Shown: positions 33,568 through 43,760 of the stretch, in pieces
How positions within the stretch are numbered: the stretch's first letter is position 1
Layout: every line of letters starts with the position of its first letter
Origin: Pseudovirgaria hyperparasitica
Taxonomy: Eukaryota > Ascomycota > Dothideomycetes > Acrospermales > Acrospermaceae
DNA: 64,000 nt
NCBI RefSeq assembly: GCF_010093815.1
Contig: NW_022985560.1
Span: forward strand, 1,361,501 to 1,425,500
Reading direction: 5' to 3'
The notes under the pieces: generated by a model
What the model was told of the DNA's origin: nothing
The model's input: the letters and a program-made list of their open reading frames with translations, nothing else
The model's database searches: none
Translations under genes and position numbers: made by a program

Positions 33568-34395
33568 TCACCAATCCTCAACCGGTCCAAAAGGCGGATA
33601 CCCACTCCCACCCTTCCGCCCTGCCCCTTGCCCCGTCCCCCCTCTCTCCCACCTCCACCCACCACCACCAGCGCCAGCCCTCCCAGCAACCAGATTCTCC
33701 CTCCCCTTCACCCGTCTAGGCACCCGTCTCGGCCTCCTCTCCTCAACCCTCGCATCCCCACCACCACCACTTCCCTGAATCCGCACCTCTCCATCCCCAC
33801 CACCACCACCAACCTCAACAACATCATCCGCAAACCGCACACGCTTCTCCACATCCACCATCGCCTTCTTCACAGGACGCGACGCACGATCCGACCCAGC
33901 CACAACACGACGCACGCGGCGCTCCTTAGACTTGGACTTATACCTAGGCACCGTCGCGGTAGCACCAGCAGGGACAGCGATGCGGTATACAGGCTCATTA
34001 GCCTCATCTCCATCATCATCACCATCATCACCATTATAATAGTGCTGATGGTCGTAGTAAAGATGCGGATGCAAATGCGGCAAATGCAAATGCGGCAAAT
34101 GCGGATGAAGCCGCGGATGCCGATGCCGCAGATGCGGGTGGAGATGCGGATGGTGGTGGTTGTGGTGGTGAGAGTAGCGATGCCGGTGCCGGTGATACGT
34201 AGACGTATAGAGATCGGGGGTGTAAGGATCGACCGAGACGCTGTAGTCAAGGTCGACGCAGCGGGCGTTTGGGAGGAGGGATTCTTCGTCGTCGTTGTTA
34301 CTAACGTTGTCGTCTGCGAGTTTTTCAATATCAGTGTCGTGGTCCGAGGTGTAGACGCGCGGCGCGTTGGGCCCGGAGAGGGTTATCCAGCACAT
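33568..34395 (-). CDS. Hypothetical protein with a His-rich repeat region
   Basis: Single frame of 275 residues, not recognised. The N-terminus (MCWITLSGPNAPRVYTSDHD) is of ordinary complexity and followed by an acidic segment. Residues ~70-112 are extremely His-rich, with periodic HPHL and HRHR units plus Leu and Pro, and could bind metal ions. An acidic D/G run (near 122-130) comes next, then a basic Lys/Arg stretch (PRYKSKSKERRVRRVV) and a Gly/Arg-rich tail. The start at 34395 is the first ATG before the ordinary-complexity segment. The plus strand over the same DNA is also open for 347 codons but is almost wholly low-complexity, so I prefer this strand. It converges with kynurenine monooxygenase. 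The call as a real gene is moderate. Confidence 0.5.
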   Translation of the reverse strand: MCWITLSGPNAPRVYTSDHDTDIEKLADDNVSNNDDEESLLPNARCVDLDYSVSVDPYTPDLYTSTYHRHRHRYSHHHNHHHPHLHPHLRHRHPRLHPHLPHLHLPHLHPHLYYDHQHYYNGDDGDDDGDEANEPVYRIAVPAGATATVPRYKSKSKERRVRRVVAGSDRASRPVKKAMVDVEKRVRFADDVVEVGGGGGDGEVRIQGSGGGGDARVEERRPRRVPRRVKGRENLVAGRAGAGGGGWRWERGGTGQGAGRKGGSGYPPFGPVEDW

Positions 34396-35137
34396 ATTGA
34401 CGGTAGCTTCAGCGGCGTCTACGTGTTCGGGGTGGAGTATGGTAGCAGTGGAAGTAGTAAGAAGTCAAACGAGCTGAGATGAAAAAGAATACTCATCCCA
34501 TCCCATCCATCCACCCAGCCAAAGGCGCAGACGAGTGGCATTTTGTTCACATCAAATCAACTTGAGACCTATGTGCAGTCGACAAGGCCGCATGTTATAC
34601 GTACTACTCACGCGTGAGCCATGTTTCGTCTACCTACAGGAGGCAGTGCAAAAGCGAGACAGAAGCGTACGACATGCTCTCGTCGTGTGCTGCATTTTGG
34701 GGGAGGTTGCTTAAAAAGGGGGATCAGATGCCTGATTCAGGCTAGTGAGATCTGTCTCGCATGCGCAGACTTCAGCGTCAAACATTGTGAATTTGATCCA
34801 TCTGCGAAGAGGAGCGCAGTGGATGTAAGTAGTAGTAGTAGATGTCCCCGCGAACGTAAGATAGTATTGTCTCAGAGCTGGAGGGCGCGTGTGATGAGGT
34901 CAGGTGTTGACATAATCTGCATACGGAGCAGGCAGCATGCGTAGGGAGCACAACAAGTGTAGATGAGGCCTCTGCGACTGCATTAATAATCCCATCAACG
35001 TTCGAGAAATTATCTACAGTGTATAAATTCTCGTAATAGTGATATATAGTGAAAGGTTTCAAGAGAAAGTAGACCAAAGGAGATCGCTAAGCAGAGGAGA
35101 ACTGATTCGTCAACACGGTACCTGTGACTTTAGAACT
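34396..35137. other. Intergenic, nothing recognised
   Basis: A 742-nt spacer between two leftward genes. It holds short open stretches on both strands without family resemblance and a small TAG-type run near 34826-34841. The left part should carry the promoter of the His-rich gene. Confidence 0.4.
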
Positions 35138-36804
35138 TCAAAATTTCTTGTCGAGTTTCTTCAAGAATCCACCAACTCCTTTCTCGAATTTCTTCGCCCC
35201 AGTCTCAAATCGGCCAGGCTTCTGGCCTGCCTGCGCAGGTGGTTTGTGGTGTGCAGCTTCGTTTTCTGTCGGCCGGTATGCCTGCTGGTGAACAGCGTAT
35301 GGGTCTGAAGAGGACATGTTCTGCGCATAGTTGTATTGGGTATAACCACCTGGAGGCATACCAGGAGATGGTTGAGGCGCATACCCTGGTGTTGGCGGTT
35401 GACTTGGAGAATGTGATGGTGGTTTGTTGCCCGGCACGGGAGGAAAGCCTGGCGACTGGATTGGCGGGAAACCCGGGGACTGAACAGGCTGAAACCCTGG
35501 AGATTGTACTGGCGGATGTCCTGGCGATCCTGGGTAGTTTGAAAGCTGTTGGCTATGGTAACCGCCATAGGGCTGTTGCTGCTGGTGCATGCCTTGAGGG
35601 GGTGTACCCGTGTTCTGTGGTTGATTTGGAGGGGGCGCAAATGACTGGGCTTGCGGTGGTGGCGGCGGGAACGAATTCGTCGTGTTTGTTCTCTGGATCC
35701 CTACTGGTGTACCCGATGGTGGAGGCGAGAAGCTGCCTACACCCTGTTGTTGTGGTGGTGGTGGGCCTGGCATATATGGTTGTTGCCCGGTCTGTTGTGG
35801 GAACGACCCTTGGTGTTGAAGATGTGGTGGCGCATATTGGTTGCCATGGTCCTGAGCTACAGCTGCAGTGAGACCAGTCCCGTGCTCGGCTTCTGGGGGT
35901 GGAGGAGTCGGTTCACGATGCGCAATGGGCTCTGGGGCGGCGGGCGCGGCGGGATTGTAGGCCATTGGGGCATAATTCGCAGGTGCTTCTACTGGGGGAG
36001 GTGAAGAAGTCGTATGCGGGTTGGACGGTGTTGGAGCAGTGGGTGGGCCGGGGAAGGAGTGTGTGGTGCTGATGCTATCAGGGCGTCCTTGCCCCTGATA
36101 TGGCTTCGAGATGGCGACCTGTTCCAGTTTCTGAACGACCGGACTCACGGTGGACTGTCTGTGATCGGCAACTTGGGCTTGCTGCTGTTGTTGGTATGGC
36201 ACCTGTTGTTGCTGGGGCGCGTCTAGGAGTCTCAGTTGACTCTCATGCACCACTCTTTTCAACGAGTCAAGGAACATCTCCGAGTCGTCTACTGTCCAAA
36301 AGTACATTTCCACAGTATGGAGCCGGTACGTGTATCTGCCTTCACCGCGCTGGTCTGGAGCCGGGAGGTGCCATTGCGACAAGTCTGTCTGCGGTGTTGA
36401 GCCTGCGCTGCCATTCTGTGGCGTGAGGCCGTCTACGACTATAGTAAAGAGGGTCGGGTGCTTGTGAGAGCGCTCAATGCGCACCATATCGAGATCTACA
36501 AGTCGTATTAGCTTTCGGTCCTGCCTTTTGAGATTCGAAGTAACTGACAGCCTACAAACGCATCCTGCTCAGGTGTTCCCGCATAATTGGCAACCTCCAA
36601 CCTTCCCCTCCGCTGGATTGGATTGTGATAGAGGTAGACATAGCATGTCTTGTCGAACCGGTGATGAGGCGGTTTCACATGCGGAGGGCTAAAGACGTAA
36701 TGCACATCGGCAAAGCTTTTCAATCGTCAGACAAGTGGACAATAGCATGGTCCAATGGATACGTACAGAGTCGAGAGAGCCACCTCCCCTTGCTGGGCAG
36801 GCAT
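35138..36804 (-). CDS. Conserved fungal proline/glutamine-rich protein, function unknown
   Basis: Minus-strand exons 36804-36767, 36715-36549 and 36495-35138 give 520 residues with consistent phases. The N-terminal ~150 residues form a conserved globular domain that I have seen in many ascomycete hypothetical proteins: VFSPPHVKPPHHRFDK, GTPEQDAFVGYLDMVRIERS and VEMYFWTVDDSEMFLDSL. The rest is disordered and dominated by Pro, Gln, Gly, Ser and Tyr. It includes a tandem repeat of QSPGF-x-P-[VI] (three copies near residues 400-425). The last ~30 residues are Lys/Phe-rich (KFEKGVGGFLKKLDKKF) and could form an amphipathic helix that binds membrane or a partner. The first exon rests on a strong GTACGT donor and phase agreement, but its acceptor (GAAAAG) is pyrimidine-poor, so the extreme N-terminus is less certain. 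Confidence 0.75.
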
Positions 36805-37340
36805 AATTCAGTCTGTGAGCAGCCACGAGGCACGGAGGGGTATCTTAACAGGAAGAACAGACGCACCAAGACACAATCAAAAGCGCACAGAAAGCAACAG
36901 AGGAAGTATGGAGAAGAAGAGGAGAAAGATATAGCGAGAGGCTGAGCTATTATTACACACAGGGTTGTAGAAGTGCCTGGCGTGCAGGCGCCTAATCAAT
37001 TACCTCTGCGCCATCCTCGATCCTGTGTCGCTGTCATGGCTACACCCAATGGGCTTCATCCAAGTTTGCGCCTCAGGCCGTTCACGCCACACTAGTCTGC
37101 TTTGGCACTAGCATATCCATGGTCTCTCCTCCGTCCTCTCTCCGCATCAAGACTTGACTTTTGAACTTTTCCAGATCGCGCGAGCTCTCATCCACGCGAC
37201 CTCGTTCACCACTCCGTCGACCTGTATTCAACGCACCGTACTACGTCTTTCAATCTGAAGCTGTTATAAGGCACGCCCCAATCCGAGGGGCTCTCGCGCG
37301 CCACGACACTACCTCCCGACCTCATCGAATTCCGCCCGCA
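36805..37340. promoter_or_regulatory. Divergent promoter between the proline-rich protein and uS8m genes
   Basis: A 536-nt region with outward-facing starts. The uS8m side is open in frame back to 37161, but the conserved protein start is at 37341, so this open part is probably leader. Confidence 0.5.
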
Positions 37341-38435
37341 ATGTCCCTTACACACATCGGATATGTGTGCTCGCATATTCAGAATGCCTCACAAGTCCGG
37401 CTGGGCCTTACGTCCATCGTAGCAACCAAAGTCCATGTTGCTCTCATGCTGGCTCTACAGAAACAGGGATTCATCTCGTCAGTCACCCTGGGATCAAAGA
37501 AGCCGCCAGCTACCTTTGCATTACAAGAGCAGCAGCAGACACCAGTGAAAGAGCAGGAAAGTTCAGCCATACAGGACAAGCCATGGCTAGCGTATCCACA
37601 GCCCTCGGAGGCCACGCCATCGACCCAGCGGTCGCTCAAAGCAGAGTACGAAAGACGTTGGTTTGGGAGTCCAAAACTGAGTTTTGTGAACACTCTACTG
37701 GCGCGTGAACAGGGGACGATTGAACAGTTCCCTCCCAAGGTCCTACAGAGTTATTTGGCAGATCGCAAATGGCTCGCAAACGTTCGGCACATATGGGGGC
37801 CAACGGAAAAGTCAGATGCAGCATTGGAACGAAACTCGAAACACCTGATGGACTCCCTCGACTTGCCTGACTCTCCTTTCTTTACACATATGACCGAGCT
37901 ACACGAGCATGAGGTTGGAGAATTGCAGGAACTTGCGCAATGGGGTCAGGAACAGAACACGAAACGTGATGCCGGTGGAATACTTCCAGAGTCGCACGTC
38001 TATGTTGTCGACCAGAAACTACCTCCAAAAAAACAGCACCTTCAACTCCAAGCATTTGGCGCAAAGGCTATCAACCCCATAGCTGTCCTTCCACAAGACC
38101 CGAACCACAAGGTCCAGCTGAATCTACCCCCACTGCAGCGCATAGCCAATGTGCCCCAAAACCCTGCGCAGCGTCGTCTGTGGATAGGCCTGAAATACTG
38201 GAACTCAGAGCCTGTCATCAGGAAGATGTCCATGATCAGCAAGCCCACCAAGCGCATGACTGCCACTTGGGCCGACCTGAAAGCTATCCTTGCAGGCCGG
38301 AACCGAAACGAGATCAAGGGCATAGTGAATCCGGGAGAGTGCATATTCATCTCTACTGACATAGGTATGCTAGAGATCAGAGAGGCGGTGGAAAAGAGGA
38401 GAGGTGGACTAGTCCTTTGTAGAGTCATGCCATGA
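37341..38435 (+). CDS. MRPS8: Mitochondrial small-subunit ribosomal protein uS8m with a large internal insertion
   Basis: Component of the mitoribosomal small subunit, binding the central domain of the 15S-type rRNA. 364 residues against about 130-170 for most S8 proteins. The two halves of S8 are separated: residues 1-55 (LTHIGYVCSHIQNASQVRLG, HVALMLALQKQGFISSV) and 276-364 (RRLWIGLKYWNSEPVIRKM, GECIFISTDIGMLEIREA). The C-terminal half carries the RNA-binding sequence ISTDIGMLEIREA, normally T-x-x-G-x-x-x-x-x-x-A. Between them lie about 215 residues that I do not recognise, partly charged helices (LKAEYERRWFGSPKLSF). The insertion is open throughout with no credible splice pair removing it. 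I chose ATG 37341 because MSL-x-x-I-x-x-x-CSH-x-QNA is the family's start. Confidence 0.88.
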   Translation: MSLTHIGYVCSHIQNASQVRLGLTSIVATKVHVALMLALQKQGFISSVTLGSKKPPATFALQEQQQTPVKEQESSAIQDKPWLAYPQPSEATPSTQRSLKAEYERRWFGSPKLSFVNTLLAREQGTIEQFPPKVLQSYLADRKWLANVRHIWGPTEKSDAALERNSKHLMDSLDLPDSPFFTHMTELHEHEVGELQELAQWGQEQNTKRDAGGILPESHVYVVDQKLPPKKQHLQLQAFGAKAINPIAVLPQDPNHKVQLNLPPLQRIANVPQNPAQRRLWIGLKYWNSEPVIRKMSMISKPTKRMTATWADLKAILAGRNRNEIKGIVNPGECIFISTDIGMLEIREAVEKRRGGLVLCRVMP

Positions 38436-38934
38436 AAGACCGATGCTGCGTACCGCGTAGCTTTTGTATATTACATGTCATATATAGGTGCGTTTTCACT
38501 CATGCACGAGATGCACAGTACACTTGTATGATATTAATTTCGCTGCCAGACGGGAGCAGCCAAGCCCAGTCTACTTTTTTTCAATATAGATACTTCACAT
38601 GTAGACTATTATCCACGGCTTGGCGTGAACAACGATCACCTTTCATGGGTTGAGGGTGAGTACCAAAATGCCATGTTCGTGCTGGTCATACTATCTCCTG
38701 CATCTTGTGACTCATATTTGTAAGGGCTTCTCGGTGAGGATGTTTCGCTCTGTTTTGTCATATCGCTTCCCTCCCTGTTTCCGTCAAGTCGGATGACGGT
38801 CCTCTTAGCCGGCCATTGAATGTATATCGTGCTTCGATCGATACCCTTCTGATCGTTCCAGCTTTCCAGTCTTGTGTTTTGAAGCGGTTCTAATGCCGGG
38901 CTTAGTCGGTTACTTCTGTGCTGCTGCCGAGCTT
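38436..38934. other. Intergenic between convergent genes
   Basis: A 499-nt spacer between the uS8m stop and the 2EXR-type gene stop. No gene seen. A minus-strand open frame here (38636-38938, 100 codons) has no family resemblance. Confidence 0.4.
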
Positions 38935-39759
38935 TCACACGAGCTCAATCCATACGTAGATGTATTGGCTCTCGATCCATGGGGGTGCATAAGTGGGGCG
39001 GTAAAGTTTGGACGAGTAACTTCCCCTCGCAGGCGGGTAGTCCAGCATTTCAGGAATTAATTCTATCCGTACCTGTTTCACTTGCTTGTGATATATATCG
39101 GCCCACTGTTGACTCCGCTCGTCGACTTCTTCCTGCGTGAGTATTTGGAACGCGAGAATGTCGATGCTGGGCATATTGCGGCATATGTCTAGGCAATCGC
39201 GTGAGAGCGAGTGTATGAGTAGGTCATCTGGGTCTGGTAAGTCTTCGACTGTTATGCTGCGGATCCGTCGTGCCATGTCTAGGCCGACGAAGCATAGGAC
39301 CTCGTCCAGATGAGTGAAGCTATCGAAGACGAAATGGTTGCAGCTGTAGACGATAGGTTCTGCTTCGCGGCGTATCTGCTTGTTGGTCTCAAGAAGGCCC
39401 AGGGCCCAGTCCTCCTTCGAGTCAGGAGTCTTGAAGATCTCCAGTCTGCCAGCGCAACAATGCTTGTCGCCCTCGCAACGTGCGTGCACAGGACCGACAT
39501 CCAAACCAGTAGGAATAGTGAGAGCGTATTCGTAAATCCTGTTCCGGAGCTCAGCGGGCAAGTTCAGGAATGGCGACTGGGACGATTTGGAGTCGATTAG
39601 TGCCTCAGCTTCCTCTTCAGGACGCGTCTGCGTGTCTTCGGATTGGCGCGTGACTTTCGCACGTTTGTGCTTCGCGGCAGGTAAGTTGGCCTTTTTGCGA
39701 TTGTCCTTTGCTTTAGCGCGAGTGGCCTTTGGGCGTGTTGCCTTTGGTTTGGAAGCCAT
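38935..39759 (-). CDS. 2EXR/F-box-like protein
   Basis: Single exon of 274 residues. The N-terminal ~45 residues are strongly basic and repetitive (KATRPKATRAKAK and further Lys/Arg runs), consistent with a nuclear localisation or nucleic-acid-binding tail. From about residue 63 follows FLNLPAELRNRIYEYAL, the signature of the fungal 2EXR/F-box-like family, then LLETNKQIRREAEPIVYSCN, also typical. These proteins form very large fungal families of mostly unknown function; some F-box relatives act as substrate adaptors of SCF ubiquitin ligases, which would be an inference here. The ATG at 39759 is the first in frame. It diverges from the leucine-rich-repeat gene. Confidence 0.82.
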   Translation of the reverse strand: MASKPKATRPKATRAKAKDNRKKANLPAAKHKRAKVTRQSEDTQTRPEEEAEALIDSKSSQSPFLNLPAELRNRIYEYALTIPTGLDVGPVHARCEGDKHCCAGRLEIFKTPDSKEDWALGLLETNKQIRREAEPIVYSCNHFVFDSFTHLDEVLCFVGLDMARRIRSITVEDLPDPDDLLIHSLSRDCLDICRNMPSIDILAFQILTQEEVDERSQQWADIYHKQVKQVRIELIPEMLDYPPARGSYSSKLYRPTYAPPWIESQYIYVWIELV

Positions 39760-40478
39760 TGCAACTGCGCAGAACTTCGTCGTCGGAAAGGGGAGATGTA
39801 CTTGGGGATGATGTGAGGATTGAGAGAGCTGGAGAAGTTCACAGGCTTTTATGGGGGACGAGGAAGCTAGCTGGCTATGACTCCCATGTCCAGGCAGCAG
39901 GATGGTTTACTTTGTTCACTTGGAGCAGTTTTGCAGGTGACTCGCACGCGTATAATTGTTGTGTCACTCGAGAACAACAATATTGTTTGCGGGGGTTCAC
40001 GTCTTTTTCCACATTGACACGCTGTCGGGCGTTTACTATGACAGTACACCTGATCGACTCTCGGAACATTCAGTCAGCTTTCGTATCGTACGAACGGAAT
40101 TCGGTTGCTATACAAGACAAATGGATGGCTTGGGGGTAAAGGCTGTCAAGACTGACGCCGAGCAGAAACCGAACCTTGCGAGGGACCATGATCTTACACC
40201 TCCTCGAATTCCGCTTCGTAGGTACATGTGAGAGGATTCTTTTCGTTCAGTCAAGTTTCACTCTCAAATAAAGGGGGAAACCCATGAACTCGGCTTGGGG
40301 ATAGCTGCCTCAGGCAACAGCGTATCCAACGTCATTCGCAAAGCTTCGCCACCTTTGCAACTATCTGAGCATCCGACCCAGAGCGACACGATACCATGTT
40401 CGATCTCAGGTCAGTCAGAGCGTCTTCCGTTCTGACGTATACTGTTGTCCTACACATAGGACGCTTCATTCCAGCAGC
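39760..40478. promoter_or_regulatory. Divergent promoter between 2EXR-type and LRR genes
   Basis: A 719-nt region with outward-facing starts at both ends. No named element was recognised. Confidence 0.45.
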
Positions 40479-42456
40479 ATGAATGATGAACTCCCGTCCT
40501 ACGACCACGCCGTAAGCCGCGACCACTGGAACCTCGTGGCGAGATATATCAGGTCCCGCGATCTGTGTGCTGCCGTACTCGTCTGCAAGGAATGGTATAG
40601 AATACTCCAGCCTCATCTCTGGGGCAGTCCGGCATCACACTTTGGCATCGCCAACGATGCCGCGTACAGTATGAGCCTGGCATTCGAGACTACAAACCAC
40701 CAAGATCTAATGGAGACTGTTAGTTGCTCTCACCAGATTCAAACGAACACTGTCATGGGCCAGTCTCTCGACTCGCTTACTGACACATACACTGCGTCTT
40801 CCACCGGCTCATGCGGAAATGTACGGAGGACCGCATTCAGACTGGCTGCGAGATGTTCTCGAGCGTCTACCGCGACTGCAGGCTCTGATCGTCCGTGCAG
40901 TGCCATTCTTTGATCACTCGGCCTTGCACACGGTTCGTGTGCCGAGTTCGAAGATTCAGGGGTTCTTTCGGAACGTGCCGCCTTCGTACTCCCTCCGCCT
41001 GCTTGATGCCTCTGCAACCCCTAATGCCACGTCCTCGGGACTTGCGACGCTGTTGCGCCACCTGAAAGGGCTCGTGTATCTGGATCTTTCACGGACGCTT
41101 GCGGCGAAGGATGTGACGGTGTTTGAGTCGCTGAGGGAGCTTTCATCTCTCAGGATTCTGAAATTGAGACAGCTAGGGCTGAGAGACGAGGATATCTCAA
41201 CCATAGCCCAAGCTGTCCGTACAAGAGTCGCGTCTCTTGATCTCAGGGAGAACCGAATCACAGATATCGGCGTGGGAACCCTGATACAGCATTGTATTCC
41301 ACCGGGACGACACAGCTCGGAGCCCCATCTCTATCTCAGCACGTCTCACGCACAGAACCCATGGCGCGGCAAAGCATCTCTAGATACAGAAGTAGCGCGT
41401 ACGCTCACAACCCGCACGGTAGGACCCCTCGCAATCGAAGAGGATCAAAACAGCGGCATCAGCGAAGTCTACATGTCCAACAACCCGATAACCCCCGACT
41501 CTGTAACCGCCTTGCTGGAACAGGACCTCCGCGTCCTGGACGTCGGAAGCGTGAACACGAGAAACAACCTCCCAAGCACCATCACGAGACCATCTCCAGA
41601 CGACCCAACCAACCACACTCCACCAGCCTCCCACCCCATAACCCACGCCCTAAGCCCAACAACCCCCTCCCGCCTCCGCTCTCTCCGCATCCACCACACC
41701 CTCATCACCACAAACACAAACAACCGAACCAGCCTACACCCATCCCACCTCCCCCACCTCCCCCACCTCCACACCCTAACCCTAACCAACATCCCCCCAA
41801 CCTCGCCAGACAGCTCCATCTCCACAACCCTCATCCGCCTCATAGAATCCTGCGCAGCGAAACTGCAAAAAGCACAGCTAGAAGCAACATCAACATACAC
41901 CCTCCCACCAGGCCGCAACCGCGCCCTCGCCGAGGCAGAATACGCCGCTTCGCAATTCGCCCTCGAGCACATCGTGCTAGAGCTAGCGGACGAGGACGAG
42001 GACGGGGACGAGGACGGGGTGAAGGCAAGGGGGCAGAATGCCGCCGATCCTCGTTCCGACGCAGACGATACCTGGACCCAGAATAAACAGCACGGAATGT
42101 CATCAGCCACGCAAGACCCCGACTCCGACGCCCTGTGGCGCGCAGCCGCAAACGACTTTTCGTTCTTCGGCGCCGACGACACTGCCGCACCACCTCCTCT
42201 CGCCTCCCGGCAGCGCATCAAGCATCCACTCTTATCCAGCTCTCCGGAACACGCGACGATTGATACGGTAGCTGTGCTCTCGGCGTTTCGGAGGGAGCGT
42301 AGGGCTGTGTTTGTGGATGCGGAAGCGGAAGCGCGGCGGAAAGGGGGGGTGGTGGGGTATGTGTGTGGGTATTGGCCTGGTGAGATTAGGGTTGTGCGGG
42401 GGGTTGGGAGTGCTGGGGGTGGGCAGCGGGGTGGGGGGTATGGGGGTGGGTGGTGA
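40479..42456 (+). CDS. F-box-like leucine-rich-repeat protein
   Basis: Exons 40479-40668 and 40724-42456 give 640 residues. The N-terminus (WNLVARYIRSRDLCAAVLVCKEWYRI) is F-box-like, with the typical LWG that follows in fungal members. Removing the 55-nt intron (GTATGA...GTTAG) joins NDAAY to IALTRFKRTL. Leucine-rich repeats follow, such as HLKGLVYLDLSRTL, LSSLRILKLRQLGLRDEDI and VASLDLRENRITDIGVGTL, and later LRVLDVGS and HLHTLTLTN. The last third is low-complexity, acidic and then Gly-rich at the C-terminus. The composition turns from C-rich (41.55-41.97 kb) to G-rich near the stop. The family is conserved in ascomycetes but uncharacterised; an adaptor role for ubiquitin ligation is inference. 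A telomere-like CCCTAACCCTAACC at about 41773 is part of the repeat coding. Confidence 0.75.
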
Positions 42457-42845
42457 GTTGGATGGATGGATTGGGGGACGGCGTGGTGGGGGTTGTGAGT
42501 TATGGGCTGTGGGTTGTGGTTTGTCGTTTGTGGTTTGTGGGCTGCGGGTTATGGGCTGTGGGTTATGGGTTGTGTTTTACAGCGCTGAGGTGTGCTCTGT
42601 CATGTCATGTCATCTCACGTCGCAATCCACAACCCCAAGCCTCGGATCCCGCATCATGTTTCCACAACCGCTCGAAAACGGAGAAAGAACACGTAGACCA
42701 AAGCAATGACATGACATGACATGACATGACGGAACTACTTGTCCAGCATGCTCTCAAAGCGCAGTAAGCTCCTCCTCCCTAAAGTCTCTCGTGTATGGTA
42801 TCAGTGTTCGATAGATACTTGGCTGGTCTGATGGATGGGAGTGTT
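42457..42845. repeat. G/T-rich low-complexity stretch and a small inverted repeat
   Basis: The 3' flank of the LRR gene. Degenerate GGGTTGTGG-type units run to about 42560. The sequence TGTCATGTCATGTCAT at 42599-42614 is the exact reverse complement of ATGACATGACATGACA at 42706-42721, so the RNA could fold into a 16-bp stem with a loop of about 91 nt. Confidence 0.6.
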
Positions 42846-43168
42846 AAGAGGGAGTGAAGGGGTAAGGGGGGGTTGAGAGGGGGGAGGGGAGGAGGAGGAG
42901 AGGAGAGGAGGGAGAGGAGGGGGAGAGGAGGGAGAGGAGGGAGAGGAGGGAGAGGATGGAGAGGAGAGAGGAGGAGGGTAGGGGGTTAAGGGGGGTAAGA
43001 GGGAGGTAAGAGGTAAGGTGAGGGAGAGAGGAGGAGAGGAGAGGAGGGAGTTCAGGGGGTTGAGAGGGGGGAGGGAGAGGAGGAGGGAGGAGGGAGGAGA
43101 GTTCAGGGGATTAAGAGGGGAGGGAAGGGGGAGTTGAGAGGAGAGGGAGAGAGGAGAGGGAGGATAGG
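42846..43168. repeat. Purine tract (GGA/GAGG low complexity)
   Basis: About 320 nt of nearly pure A/G on the plus strand, built of GGAGAGGAGG-like units with short GGGGTAAGG/GTTAAG interruptions. Such tracts can form triplex DNA. Confidence 0.85.
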
Positions 43169-43355
43169 TGTAGCTGTCGATGACGGACGATGGACGATGA
43201 GTGAGGTTATGGGGTTTGGTTATGAGGGTGATTGATGGTGTTTTGCTTGCTTGCTGTTGGACTTGCTTGCTTTACTACTGTTTGTACGTACTACCCTACT
43301 CTCCCCTCATCTCACTACCACCAGTGGGTTACGTATATACAAGATACGCAGTGGA

Positions 43356-43640
43356 TCACTCACTCACTCACTCACTCACCTACTTACTTACTCACTTACT
43401 CACTTACTTACTCACTCACTCACTCACTTACTTACTTACTCACTTACTTACTTACTTACTCACCTACTTACTTACTCACTTACTTACCTACTTACCTACT
43501 TACTTACTTACTCACTTACTCACTTACTTACTTACTTACTTACTTACTCACCTACTTACTCACCTACTTACTTACTCACCTACTTACTTACTCACTCACT
43601 CACTCACTCACTCACTTACTCACTTCCTCACTCACTCCAT
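43356..43640. repeat. Tetranucleotide array (CACT/TACT)n
   Basis: About 285 nt of tandem 4-mers, a mixture of CACT and TACT units with occasional CCTA variants. The order is not random at first sight: CACTTACT dimers recur. It has no stop in any plus-strand frame, giving false repetitive frames. Confidence 0.92.
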
Positions 43641-43657
43641 CAATCGCATAGTAAATT

Positions 43658-43760
43658 AGTCAGTCAGTCAGTCAGTCAGTCAGCCCGCCAGCCAGCCAGT
43701 CAGTCAGTCAGTCAGTCAGCCAGTCAGTCAGTCAGTCAGTCAGTCAGTCAGTCAGTCAGG
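43658..43760. repeat. Tetranucleotide array (CAGT)n
   Basis: About 100 nt of CAGT units with a short CAGC/CCGC-variant patch near 43682-43700. It follows the CACT array after 17 nt. Confidence 0.92.

Noticed and set aside
41773-41787. Telomere-like CCCTAACCCTAACC
   Set aside because: Only two and a bit units, lying inside leucine-rich-repeat codons (HTLTLTN), so not a telomere remnant.
42846-43168. Purine tract as a replication origin or centromere-like element
   Set aside because: Simple-sequence composition alone does not support either function.
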